DNA of 64,000 bases from Rhodobacter sp. CZR27 (GTDB taxonomy: Bacteria > Pseudomonadota > Alphaproteobacteria > Rhodobacterales > Rhodobacteraceae): NCBI RefSeq assembly GCF_002407205.1, contig NZ_CP023549.1, forward strand, positions 1-64,000, read 5' to 3'. Shown here piece by piece: positions 54,158 through 63,067 of the stretch. The notes below the pieces were generated by a model. The model worked only from the letters and a program-made list of their open reading frames with translations. It had not been told where the DNA came from and ran no database searches. Position 1 is the first letter of the stretch. Each line of letters opens with the position of its first letter. The translations under genes were made by a program, and so were the position numbers.

Positions 54158-54927
54158 GCGTCCTCCGTTCCCATGTAGGCCGTGCGCACGCGCGGGTCCG
54201 CGCTGACGGTGGCATAGTCGCCGTGGGCAAGGATCTCGCCCCGCTGCAGCACGGTGACGTGGTGGCAGATGTCGGCCACCACGCTCAGGTTGTGCTCGAC
54301 CATCAGGACCGCGCGGTGGCGGGCGACCTCGCGGATGATCTCGGACACCATGCGCACGTCCTCCTGGCCCATGCCGGCCATCGGCTCGTCCAAGAGCAGC
54401 ACCTCGGGGTCGAGCGCGAGGGTCGTCGCGATCTCCAGCACGCGCTTGCGGCCATAGGACAGGTCCGCCGCCCGCACGTCGCGGTAGCGGCTCAGGCCCA
54501 GCTCCTCGATCAGCACCTCGGCGCGGCCGTTCAGTCTGTCAAGCGCGCGGAGCGGCAGCCAGAACTGCACGGCCAGTTCCGCCGGGCGCTGCAGCGCCAC
54601 GCGGACATTCTCGAGCACCGTCAGATGCGGAAAGACCGCCGAGATCTGGAACGACCGCACCATCCCCATGCGCGCGACGCGGTCGGGGCGCATCCGGGTG
54701 ATGTCGGTGCCAAGCAGCGTGATCGTGCCGCGGCTTGGTTGAAGAAACTTCGTCAAAAGGTTGAAGACGGTTGTCTTTCCTGCACCGTTCGGGCCGATCA
54801 GCGCATGGATCCGCGCGTGGTGCACGTCGAGGTCGACGTTGTTCACCGCGGTGAAGCCGCCGAAATCCCGGCCGAGGCCGCGGGCGGACAGCACCACCCG
54901 CGGCTCGTGGTCTGCGACCATCGACAT
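54154..54927 (-). CDS. livG: ABC transporter ATPase LivG
   Basis: A 257-residue ATPase. Walker A is GPNGAGKTT, and MVRSFQISAVFPHLTVLENV is a typical LivG stretch. The signature is degenerate (LSYGRKRVLEIATTLA), as usual for LivG, with Walker B VLLLDEPMAGM. The ATG at 54927 lies two bases after the binding-protein stop; the frame continues upstream into that gene without LivG similarity. Confidence 0.92.
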   Translation of the reverse strand: MSMVADHEPRVVLSARGLGRDFGGFTAVNNVDLDVHHARIHALIGPNGAGKTTVFNLLTKFLQPSRGTITLLGTDITRMRPDRVARMGMVRSFQISAVFPHLTVLENVRVALQRPAELAVQFWLPLRALDRLNGRAEVLIEELGLSRYRDVRAADLSYGRKRVLEIATTLALDPEVLLLDEPMAGMGQEDVRMVSEIIREVARHRAVLMVEHNLSVVADICHHVTVLQRGEILAHGDYATVSADPRVRTAYMGTEDA

Positions 54928-54929
54928 GA

Positions 54930-56132
54930 TCAGTTCGTGACGAGCGGGCAGCCGCTCTCGGCGGGGTCGAGATAGGCCTGATCGCCCGGAATGGTGGCGA
55001 GGACGTTGTAGTAGTCCCACGGCACGTCGCTGTCGCCGGGCTTCTTCACCTCGAGCAGATAGACGTCCGAGATCATCCGGCCGTTTGGCGCAACCTTGCC
55101 GCCTTGCGCGAAGACATCCTCGACCGGCAGTTCGTGCAGCTTTGCGGCAACGGCCTCGGTCGCGTCGGTGCCGGCGGCCTCGATCGCCTTCAGATAGGAC
55201 AGGACGGCGGAATAGGTTCCGGCATGGACCATGTTCGGCATGGCGCCGGTGCGCTCCATGAAGCGCTTGCCGAAGGCGGCGCTGTCCTCGTTCCGGTTCC
55301 AGTAGAAGCTTTCGGTCAGCGTGAGGCCCTGCGCCGATTCGAGGCCCAGCCCGTGCACCTCGGCCAGCGTGAAGAGCAGCGCCGCAAGCCGCTGTCCGCC
55401 CTGCACGACGCCGAACTCGCCAGCCTGCTTGATGGCGTTCTGCGTGTCGAGGCCGGCATTGGCCAGCCCGATGACCTTGGCGCCCGAGGCCTGCGCCTGC
55501 AGCAGGAAGGACGAGAAATCCGTCGTCGCCAGCGGATGGCGCACCGCGCCCACGACCTGGCCGCCCTTCTCCTTCACGACGCCGCCGGTGTTCTCTTCCA
55601 GCGAATAGCCGAAGGCATAGTCCGCTGTCAGGAAATACCAGGAATCGCCGCCCTGTTCGACCAAGGCACCACCGGTCCCGATGGCAAGCGCATGGGTGTC
55701 ATAGGCCCAGTGGAATCCGTAGGGCGAGCATTGCTTGCCGGTCAGCTCGGTCGTGGCGGCGCCGGTCGTTATGGTGACCTTCTGCTTCTCCTGCGACAGC
55801 GCCTGCACGGCCAGCGCCACCGACGAGGTGGTCAGTTCCATGATCGCGTCCACCTGTTCGGTGTCATACCACTGGCGCGCGATGTTCGAGGCGATGTCGG
55901 GCTTGTTCTGGTGATCGGCGGTGACCACTTCCACCGGCTTGTCGAGCACCTTGCCGCCGAAATCCTCGACCGCCATGCGGGCGGCCTCGTAGCTGAACTT
56001 GCCGCCGAAATCGGCATAGACGCCGGACTGGTCGTTCAGGATGCCGATCTTGACCACGTCATCGGATACCTGAGCCGCCGCCGGGGCGGCCAGGGCGGCC
56101 AGAGACGCCGCCGACAAAAGGACTTTCCGCAT
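54930..56132 (-). CDS. Branched-chain-type periplasmic binding protein
   Basis: A 400-residue Peripla_BP_6/LivK-like protein. The signal peptide ends in APAAAQV. VKIGILNDQSGVYADFGGK is the family opening, where the SGVYADFGG segment lines the ligand pocket. HLGFHWA-like PYGFHWAYDTHALA and FSSFLLQAQASGAKVIGLA follow. AGGGAGGTAGC precedes the ATG at 56132. It heads the livKGFHM-GMC operon. The ligand is unknown; the co-transcribed GMC dehydrogenase argues for an alcohol- or aldehyde-bearing compound rather than leucine. Confidence 0.9.
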   Translation of the reverse strand: MRKVLLSAASLAALAAPAAAQVSDDVVKIGILNDQSGVYADFGGKFSYEAARMAVEDFGGKVLDKPVEVVTADHQNKPDIASNIARQWYDTEQVDAIMELTTSSVALAVQALSQEKQKVTITTGAATTELTGKQCSPYGFHWAYDTHALAIGTGGALVEQGGDSWYFLTADYAFGYSLEENTGGVVKEKGGQVVGAVRHPLATTDFSSFLLQAQASGAKVIGLANAGLDTQNAIKQAGEFGVVQGGQRLAALLFTLAEVHGLGLESAQGLTLTESFYWNRNEDSAAFGKRFMERTGAMPNMVHAGTYSAVLSYLKAIEAAGTDATEAVAAKLHELPVEDVFAQGGKVAPNGRMISDVYLLEVKKPGDSDVPWDYYNVLATIPGDQAYLDPAESGCPLVTN

Positions 56133-56336
56133 CAAAGCTACCTCCCTGGGACGGATGCCATAGGCGCCGTCTCGTGCGAACCTGCCGACCCCGTCCTGTT
56201 CATGAATATGCCGCCGAGGCCTCCTCAAACCTCTCGGACCGCTTGAGGATCAACGCTTTCGGCTCTGGACTCAAGCAAATTGTCGCATCTATTTCGCTAC
56301 ATGATCTGTACGTTTCTGAACAGCCAAGGGTGACGC
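56133..56336. other. Divergent promoter region between liv operon and LysR gene
   Basis: A 204-base region. The half near the LysR gene is less GC-rich. The LysR product most likely binds here. No unambiguous T-N11-A dyad was seen. Confidence 0.4.
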
Positions 56337-57275
56337 ATGGGCAACTTCACATGGGACGACCTGCAGTTCTTCCTGGCGGTGGCCCGCTCGGGACAGCTGT
56401 CGCGGGCCGCCCGGCAGCTGCGCACGAGCCATGTCACCGTCTCGCGGCGGATCGACCGGCTCGAGGCCGGGCTGAAGATGCGCCTGTTCGAGCGGAACCC
56501 CCGCGGATACGAACTTACCGCCGTCGGGCGGCGGCTGATCGAGACGGCCGAACGGATGGAGGCCGAGGCCGAGCGCATGCAGGTCGACCTTCTCGGCGAC
56601 GGCCCGGGCCAGCGCGGCGTCCTGCGCATGGCCGTGCCCGAGGGATTCGGAAGCTGGTTCAGCCGCGTCCTGCTGCCGCCCTTCACGCAGCGCTTCCCCA
56701 ACATCGCGCTGGAGCTGATCACCCTGCCGCAGATCATGTCGCTGTCGCGGCGCGAGGCGGACCTGACGGTGACGCTGGATCCGCCCAAGGCCAGCCCCTA
56801 CCATTCCGAAAGGATCACCGACTACAGCCTGCACATCTACGCCGCGCGCGACTACCTTGCCGCGCATGCGCCGATCCTCGGGCGGGCCGACCTGCTGAAG
56901 CATCCCTTCATCGGCTATATCGAGGAGATGATCTTCGCCCCCGGCCTCGACTACCTGGGAGAGATCCACCCTGGCATCCGCGCGCAGTTCAAGAGTTCGT
57001 CGATCTTCAACCAGTTGGCCGCGACGCGGAACGGGCTGGGGCTGTGCGTGCTGCCGTTCTACATCGCCGACATGTTCCCCGATCTCGAGATGGTGCTGCC
57101 GCAGGAGGTCGCGCTGCGGCGCACCTACTGGCTGACCTGCCATCGCGACGTCCGGCCGCTTCCCCGCGAACGTTCGGTGATGACCTTCCTCCTTGAGGCG
57201 GGGCACAGCCATGGGAGGAGCCTCCTCAACCTTTCCCTGTCCCGAAAATCGGAGGTGGCTACTCCTTTGGATTGA
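56337..57275 (+). CDS. LysR-family transcription regulator
   Basis: A 312-residue LysR-type regulator. The winged helix-turn-helix covers residues 5-64 (LQFFLAVARSGQLSRAARQL, then TVSRRIDRLEAGL and LFERNPRGYELT). The rest is the effector domain. Divergent placement from the liv-GMC operon suggests it controls that operon, with the imported compound or its oxidation product as co-inducer (inference). No strong ribosome site; CAAGGGTGACGC precedes the ATG. Confidence 0.9.
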   Translation: MGNFTWDDLQFFLAVARSGQLSRAARQLRTSHVTVSRRIDRLEAGLKMRLFERNPRGYELTAVGRRLIETAERMEAEAERMQVDLLGDGPGQRGVLRMAVPEGFGSWFSRVLLPPFTQRFPNIALELITLPQIMSLSRREADLTVTLDPPKASPYHSERITDYSLHIYAARDYLAAHAPILGRADLLKHPFIGYIEEMIFAPGLDYLGEIHPGIRAQFKSSSIFNQLAATRNGLGLCVLPFYIADMFPDLEMVLPQEVALRRTYWLTCHRDVRPLPRERSVMTFLLEAGHSHGRSLLNLSLSRKSEVATPLD

Positions 57276-57352
57276 TCACGGAACATTAGACAATGATCGA
57301 CGGTTGATGCATATCGTGTCATGTTAACCAACACGATTAATGCCATGCCGGG

Positions 57353-59113
57353 ATGACGGTCATGAGCCGGATATATTTTAGTTCCCTTTTTGCCATGTTC
57401 GCCGCACTCGGGCTGGCGGCGGGTGCTCTTGCGGCCGAGGAGAAGGGGTCCGCCGAGGACAAGGTGTCCATCGAGGTGCCCAAGCCGGGCCCGGACACGA
57501 TGGAGACCTCCTACCGTTCGATCATCAACCTGCTCGAAGACGAGATCGCGAGTCTCGAGGCGCGCATCACCGTCCTGACCACCGAACGGCGCCGGGAACT
57601 GTCCCGGCTGGAGCAGACGCGCGAGGAAACGGCGCGGGTGGAGCGGCAACTCGCCGATCTTCGGAAGATTCAATCGGGGCTCGAGGGGCCGGTCCGCGCC
57701 GGCTCGCCCCAGACGCTTTCGGCCGCGGCGGCGCCGGCGGGCGCCGTGCAGGTGCAGATGGCCGAAGCGCCGCGGGACGCGCGCAAGGCCGAACTGGACA
57801 CGTCGATTGCCAGGGCCGAGGCCGAGCGGGTGCGTCTGACGGATCTGGTCTCGCGGCTTGAACGGCAGGTCGAGGGCGCCGAGTCGCGGCTGAAGACGCT
57901 GAATGCCGCCGTTACCGACCGCGACGCCGCGATTCGCACCCTCGAGAGCCGGCATGGCAGCCTGGGGAAGGCGGTGGAGGTTCGCGAAGGGGAGCTTAAG
58001 ACGCTCGATAGTCGTCATGCCCAACTTTCCGGTGCCGTCACCACCCAGGAGGGCGAGCTGCGCACACTGGAGGATCGACGCAAGGCGCTGGAAAAGACGC
58101 TTGGCGAGCGGCAGGCGGCCGTCGCCGCGCTCGAAACCCGGCAGGCGGAGTTGACGAAGGCCGTGACCGCGGGCGAGGAGCGGCTGCGCGATCTCAAGGC
58201 CCAGCAGTCGACGGCGGAAGACGACCTCAAGCGGCGACAGGCCGAGATCGGCAAGATCGAGGCGCGACGGGCGGAACTCGACACGGCGATCGCCGCGCTG
58301 GAGGACCGCAAGTCCGCAGAAGAATCGCGGCTGGCCGAGGCGGAGGCGCGCATGGCGCTGCTGCAGGCGGCAGAGCGGGAACAGGCCTCGGCTGCCGAGC
58401 AGCGCACCCGCGCCTTGCGCGACAGCGAGGACGAGGCCGAAGCACGCGGCGCCACGCTGCTGGATCAGATCAAGGCGCAGGAGGAAGCCCTTGCCCGGAT
58501 CACTCAGGACGTGAAGAAGGCCGAGCAAAACCTTGTGGATGTACAGAATTCCGCGCAGGCCGAAGCATTTTCCGCCGCAGAACGGATGAAGGATCTGGAG
58601 GTGGCGGAGGCGGAGGCGCGGGCGCGCGTCGAGGCTGCCGAACGCGAGGCGCAGGAACGCGAAGAGGCGGTCGCCGGCACGACGCGCAGCCAGCGCGACA
58701 GCGAAGAGGCGCTGGCCCGGAACGCCAAGGCCGCCAGCGATCTGGAGGCGCGTCTTGCAGCGCTGTCTCAAGCCGAGCAGGAGGCTCTCGCCCGGATCGC
58801 CGAGGCCGAGGCGGAGCTTGCGCGGAAGCGCGAGGCTCTTGCCCGGCCGAAGGAACCGGCGCCTTCCGTTCCCGCCGCGGTCGTGGTGCCCGAGATCGCG
58901 GTGCCCGAGGGAGCCATCCCGCGCGAGGCGGAGGCGGTGGCCGGTGCCCTGCTGCTTGCCCCCGGCCTGCCCGCGCCCGGCTCCGCGGAACGCCAGCGGC
59001 TGGAGAGGCTGCTGGTGGCGGGGGCCTGCCCGGTCGATGCACTGCGCGAGGCGCTCGGCACGGTGAACCGCCAGACCCTTGTCTCCCTCGTAAGAACCCT
59101 GGGCGGCTGCTGA
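57353..59113 (+). CDS. Periplasmic coiled-coil protein of unknown function
   Basis: A 586-residue protein (583 if it starts at the second ATG, 57362). A signal peptide (SSLFAMFAALGLAAGALA) leads to a mature protein that is almost all coiled coil from about 55 to 500. It is rich in Glu, Arg, Ala and Leu, with many ARRAELD/RQAEL-like heptads. An Ala/Pro hinge (90-120) interrupts it. A small C-terminal domain (about 530-586) ends LVRTLGGC. It may be a periplasmic scaffold, but no family is recognised. It lies 26 bases before the TAXI protein gene and should be co-transcribed with it. Confidence 0.75.
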   Translation: MTVMSRIYFSSLFAMFAALGLAAGALAAEEKGSAEDKVSIEVPKPGPDTMETSYRSIINLLEDEIASLEARITVLTTERRRELSRLEQTREETARVERQLADLRKIQSGLEGPVRAGSPQTLSAAAAPAGAVQVQMAEAPRDARKAELDTSIARAEAERVRLTDLVSRLERQVEGAESRLKTLNAAVTDRDAAIRTLESRHGSLGKAVEVREGELKTLDSRHAQLSGAVTTQEGELRTLEDRRKALEKTLGERQAAVAALETRQAELTKAVTAGEERLRDLKAQQSTAEDDLKRRQAEIGKIEARRAELDTAIAALEDRKSAEESRLAEAEARMALLQAAEREQASAAEQRTRALRDSEDEAEARGATLLDQIKAQEEALARITQDVKKAEQNLVDVQNSAQAEAFSAAERMKDLEVAEAEARARVEAAEREAQEREEAVAGTTRSQRDSEEALARNAKAASDLEARLAALSQAEQEALARIAEAEAELARKREALARPKEPAPSVPAAVVVPEIAVPEGAIPREAEAVAGALLLAPGLPAPGSAERQRLERLLVAGACPVDALREALGTVNRQTLVSLVRTLGGC

Positions 59114-59139
59114 GCCGTCCCGCAGAGCAGGAGGAACCC

Positions 59140-60177
59140 TTGCCCGTTCTCAGACTGATAGCGATTGCCCTGATGCTCGCCGCCCTGCCGAAGCCCTCCG
59201 CGGCGGTGGAGACCAATATCCTCACCGGCGGACCGACCGGCACCTATATCCAGATCGGCCGCGACATTGCGGCCGCCGCCGGCGAATGCGGCATCTCGAT
59301 GACGGTCCATGAAAGCGCCGGATCGCTTGAGAATTTCCTCGGCGTGCGCCAGCGCCGGGCGACCCAGTTCGGCATCGTGCAATCGGACGTGCTGGAATAC
59401 CTCAAGACCTTCGCTGCCGACGATCCCGAGGTCGGCCGCGCGATCTTCGGCGTGCGCATCGCCTTCCCGCTCTATGACGAGGAGGTGCACGTTCTGGCGA
59501 AGAAGGAGATCGCGGATCTCAAGAGCCTCGCCGGCAAGCGCGTCTCGATCGGCGTCGAGAACTCCGGCACGTTCCTGACCGCGTCGCTGGTGCTGGATCT
59601 TGCACAGGTCGCGCCCGGCGAGCTGGTGCTGATGAATCAGGACGACTCGCTTGCCGCGCTGATGGAGGACCGGATCGACGCCTTCTTCTATGTGGCCGGC
59701 GCGCCGGCGAAGATCTTCGCCTCGCCGCAGATCGATGCGGCGCGCTTCCATCTGGTGCCGATCTCGGACCCGGTGCTGCGCGAGGTCTACAAGCCGACCA
59801 CGATCCCCGCCAACGCCTATCCGTTCCAGTCCGAGCCGGTCGAGGCCATCGCCGTGAAGGCGGTGCTGATGACCTACGGCTACGACCCGCGCCGCAACGC
59901 CTATCACCGCGAAAGCTGCAAGGCTGTGTCGGACATCTCGCATGTGATCAGCACGCGGTTCCAGAGCCTGCAGGAGAAGGGGCATCCGAAGTGGAAGCAG
60001 GTCGACCTGACCGATATTCCGCCCGGCTGGGACATCGGCGAATGCGTCAACGCCGGGCTTGACAGCGCCTATCGGCTGCCGTGCGACCCGGCGCCGGCGC
60101 CAGAGGCCGCGCCAACCGTCGAGAGCGAGGCGAACCGCGCCTACCGCCGGCAGATCTGCGCAGTCGTGGGTTGCTGA
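59140..60177 (+). CDS. TAXI-family (TRAP-associated) solute-binding protein
   Basis: A 345-residue periplasmic binding protein. A signal peptide ends near PSAAVET. NILTGGPTGTYIQIGRDIA is the TAXI opening, and SAGSLENFLGVRQ and FGIVQSDVLEYL follow. KRVSIGVENSGTFLTASLVL lies in the second lobe. The C-terminus has an added Cys-containing segment ending QICAVVGC. The start is a TTG with GCAGGAGGAACCC in front. TAXI proteins usually serve TRAP transporters, but no DctM-like permease is nearby. Its partner here is the coiled-coil protein upstream. It may signal rather than transport (inference). Confidence 0.85.
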   Translation: MPVLRLIAIALMLAALPKPSAAVETNILTGGPTGTYIQIGRDIAAAAGECGISMTVHESAGSLENFLGVRQRRATQFGIVQSDVLEYLKTFAADDPEVGRAIFGVRIAFPLYDEEVHVLAKKEIADLKSLAGKRVSIGVENSGTFLTASLVLDLAQVAPGELVLMNQDDSLAALMEDRIDAFFYVAGAPAKIFASPQIDAARFHLVPISDPVLREVYKPTTIPANAYPFQSEPVEAIAVKAVLMTYGYDPRRNAYHRESCKAVSDISHVISTRFQSLQEKGHPKWKQVDLTDIPPGWDIGECVNAGLDSAYRLPCDPAPAPEAAPTVESEANRAYRRQICAVVGC

Positions 60178-60667
60178 GCCCACCCATCGCCGGCCCTCGG
60201 TTCGTCAACGGGGGCCGGCCGCGCAGGCCAACGCACCATGGCTTCCGGTCAGCGCCCGGCCGGCGCTGATCCACGTCCCGGAACATCCCATTCCTTCGCA
60301 GGGGTCACCCCTGCGAAAGAGGCGTTCCACATTCCCCTTCATGCATCATCCTTGACGCCACCATGCGATACCTTCGGGGCAGGCAGGGAAGGCTGGACAT
60401 GATCAAGTTAGGCAAAATTGCGGACAAGCAATGATTGCGCGGACCCGATCATGCCATAAAACCCGAATGCAGGATCGCCCTGAAGCGCGAGGTTTCGATG
60501 ACCGGACCCGATAGCACCACGACCTGAGCCTGCCGCGGCCGTCCGGCCCACCGTGTGGTGGATCACATCGGTCGCACTCCGCAATTTCCAATGCTCATCG
60601 GGCGAACCCCGGCTGCCGCTTCGGTGCCGGCCGCCAGATGCTGTCTCCGAAGACCGAGGTTCACATC
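60178..60667. other. Intergenic region before the RTX glycosidase-like gene
   Basis: A 490-base gap with no recognisable gene. It contains a strong hairpin at 60295-60317 and an AT-richer stretch at 60395-60470 that may hold the promoter of the secreted protein gene. No riboswitch or tRNA was recognised. Confidence 0.45.
60295..60317. terminator. Ten-base-stem hairpin after the TAXI gene
   Basis: TTCGCAGGGG and CCCCTGCGAA form a perfect 10-base stem with a 3-base loop, 118 bases past the TAXI stop. No T-run follows. It may terminate transcription, protect an mRNA end, or be a repeated intergenic element. Confidence 0.4.
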
Positions 60668-62788
60668 ATGTATCGCATCGCAACGGCGACCAGCGGCGAC
60701 GACAGGATCGGATCGGTGATTGGCGACCACCACTTCGGGGTGAACTTCCTCTTCGACCGCGACCGGCTGGATGCCGGCGATTCCTACCTGCGCGCGGTCA
60801 ACGACCTCGGGATCTCGACGATCCGCTATCCGGGCGGGACGATCGCCGAGCGGATGTTCGATCTCTCCGATCCCGACGGCACGCTTCAGAACCATGCCTA
60901 CGGCGACCGGACGCGGATGTTCGACCCGGACGGCGGTGGCCCGCTGCAGGGCTCGACCCTCGGGCTGTGGAGCGCGCTTTCGGCGGCGGGCGCCGCGGGC
61001 CTGTCGCTCAGCTTCGTCATGCCCACCATCCGCTTCGCCGGGACCTCCCGCGACGCGGCCGGCAACCGGTACGAGGCGGTGGATGCCGATCTCGTCCGCG
61101 CCTTCACCCAGGAGTTCCTGGCCCGCGCCCTCGCGGCGGGCGTGGACATTCCCGCCATCGAGCTGGGCAACGAATGGTGGGCCGACAATTCCGATGTCTT
61201 CGGCGAGAACCTGAGCGCGGTGGAATACGGCCGCATCGCCAGCCGTCTGGCAATGGTCATCCAGGGCGCGATCGATGATTTCCGGGCCACGAACGACCTG
61301 CCTCGGGACTGGGTCGAACCCGAGATCCTGGTGCAGGTCGGCCCCGGCGGCCGGGCCGAACAGGTGCTGCCGAACGGCGAGCCCGTGCCCGAGGGCTACA
61401 CCGGACCCACGGTCAGCGCGACGCAGCTGATCTTCGCTGAATTCAACCTCGCGGCGGAACAGCGGGCGGTGGACGGTCTTCTCACCCATCGCTACCTCAC
61501 CGGGACCTCGGTCGATGGCTGGGCCTACAACCCCTTTGCAGCCTGGGACCGGATGGCGGATGGCAACGCGAACTTCGGCGACCTGTCCCGCTATGTGTCC
61601 GAGTGGAACGTCTCGGCGCGCAACGACGACATCTCGGGCCTGAAGATGGCGCCCTGGCTCGTCGCCATGTTCGCCGAGGCGGTCCAGGCCGGCGTCGACC
61701 ACGCCAATGTCTGGAGCGTCCAGCAGAACAACGCCACGCGGCTGTCCACCACCACCGGGCTGGCCGGGGAAACCTACCGCGGCCTGACCATCGCGGGCGA
61801 GACGCTGCGGATCATGAACGAGCAGCTGGTCGGGCTCCAGTCGCTGAACCTGCGCGCCATGCCCGAAACCATGATGGTCGAGGCGTTCGGCAGCACCTCG
61901 AAGACCGTGCTGTTCATCTCCAACATGACCGGCCAGACGATGACCGGAGAGTTCGACGTATCCGACATCGCGGCGGGCTACCAGCATGTCTGGGCGAGCA
62001 GCCTCGGGGCGGCGTCGGGCGATCCGCTGGCGGCCGACGCCGTGGCGCGGATCGGGTTCCTTGCTGCCGTCGACCTGATGAGCGGCAACCTGCTGTCGGT
62101 CTCGCTCGATGCCTACGAGACGCTCTGCATCGAGTTCACGCTGGACCGGTCGGGGGTGCGGATCAACGGCCGCAGCCTCGACGACACGCTGTCGGGCTCG
62201 GGCGCAGGCGATGCCATCACGGGCGGCAGCGGCAACGACCGGATCGACGGCAGCGCCGGCGCCGACTCGATCCGCGGCGGCGCGGGCGTGGACCGCCTGT
62301 TCGGCGGTGTCGGATCCGATGTGCTCGAAGGGGAAGACGGCAATGACGTGGTCAGCGGCGGCATCGGCGCGGACATCCTGCGCGGGGGCCGCGGCATCGA
62401 CTATCTCCGGGGCGATGCCGGCAGCGACCGGCTGATCGGCAACACGGGCGGCGACTACCTGACCGGTGGGGCAGGGGTGGACACCTTCGTCTTCGGCTCG
62501 ACCGAGGACAGCCGTCCCGGCACGGTCCGCGACACGATCACCGACTTCGTCCCCGGGATTGACACGATCCAGCTTTCGGGGATTGACGCCAACATCCGGC
62601 TTGCGGGCGATCAGGCCTTCCGCTTCATCGGCAGCGGCTCCTTCTCGGCCGAGGCGGGAGAGCTTCGCTGTGTGGCGCGGAACGGCGGCCGGCTGATCGA
62701 GGGCGACGTCGATGGCGACGGCGTCGCGGAATTCCAGATCTTCCTGGAAGATCCGGTCACCGTCGGCGCGGGCGACTTCCTGCTCTGA
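60668..62788 (+). CDS. Secreted clan-A glycosidase-like protein with RTX repeats
   Basis: A 706-residue protein. Residues 10-390 look like a (beta/alpha)8 glycoside hydrolase of clan A. STIRYPGGTIAERMF is like the LRYPGG stretch of GH39/51/79 enzymes, ELGNEWW carries a candidate acid/base Glu169, and YVSEWN a candidate nucleophile Glu312. A beta-sandwich-like linker (400-500) follows. From about 505 to 600 there are roughly ten RTX nonapeptides (GGSGNDRID, GGAGVDRLF, GDAGSDRLI), which bind calcium. The C-terminus is the usual export region of type I-secreted proteins. There is no N-terminal signal peptide. The ATG at 60668 has CGAGGTT upstream; an ATG 30 bases earlier is possible. The substrate is unknown. 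Confidence 0.8.
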   Translation: MYRIATATSGDDRIGSVIGDHHFGVNFLFDRDRLDAGDSYLRAVNDLGISTIRYPGGTIAERMFDLSDPDGTLQNHAYGDRTRMFDPDGGGPLQGSTLGLWSALSAAGAAGLSLSFVMPTIRFAGTSRDAAGNRYEAVDADLVRAFTQEFLARALAAGVDIPAIELGNEWWADNSDVFGENLSAVEYGRIASRLAMVIQGAIDDFRATNDLPRDWVEPEILVQVGPGGRAEQVLPNGEPVPEGYTGPTVSATQLIFAEFNLAAEQRAVDGLLTHRYLTGTSVDGWAYNPFAAWDRMADGNANFGDLSRYVSEWNVSARNDDISGLKMAPWLVAMFAEAVQAGVDHANVWSVQQNNATRLSTTTGLAGETYRGLTIAGETLRIMNEQLVGLQSLNLRAMPETMMVEAFGSTSKTVLFISNMTGQTMTGEFDVSDIAAGYQHVWASSLGAASGDPLAADAVARIGFLAAVDLMSGNLLSVSLDAYETLCIEFTLDRSGVRINGRSLDDTLSGSGAGDAITGGSGNDRIDGSAGADSIRGGAGVDRLFGGVGSDVLEGEDGNDVVSGGIGADILRGGRGIDYLRGDAGSDRLIGNTGGDYLTGGAGVDTFVFGSTEDSRPGTVRDTITDFVPGIDTIQLSGIDANIRLAGDQAFRFIGSGSFSAEAGELRCVARNGGRLIEGDVDGDGVAEFQIFLEDPVTVGAGDFLL

Positions 62789-63067
62789 TCGGGCGGGCCG
62801 GCCACCGCTGCGCCCGGGGTCTCACCCGCCACATCGGCGGCCGCAAGGGCCGAGAACCGTCGCGCCGCTGCCCCGTGGCCGCCGCTCTGGCCGCACCGCC
62901 GGAAGGCGCGAAGAAATACCCGCCAGCGGACTCAAATCCTGCACCGGACGGCCGTTGATCAGCCGTGAGTTGAGCGCGACATCCGTGCGCGCAGCAAGAG
63001 GCACCAGCATGGACGGAACTATGCAATCGGCAGCGGGCGGCCGGATCGGACCGGAAGAGGGGAAGGC
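62789..63067. other. Intergenic region before the CheY-type gene
   Basis: A 279-base gap. A sigma-28-like promoter is at 62932-62958. No gene is recognised; short open frames on both strands have no protein-like features. Confidence 0.4.
62932..62958 (+). promoter_or_regulatory. Candidate sigma-28 (FliA) promoter
   Basis: TCAA, a 15-base spacer, and GCCGTTGA match the motility sigma-factor consensus TAAA-N15-GCCGATAA at three of four and six of eight positions, with the exact spacing. It lies about 110 bases upstream of the CheY-type gene, the right kind of gene for FliA control. Confidence 0.4.

Noticed and set aside
57280..57305. GGAAC-N17-GGTT, similar to an EcfG stress promoter, before the coiled-coil gene
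   Set aside because: The -10 half is only a partial match, and Rhodobacteraceae generally lack EcfG. Too weak to call.
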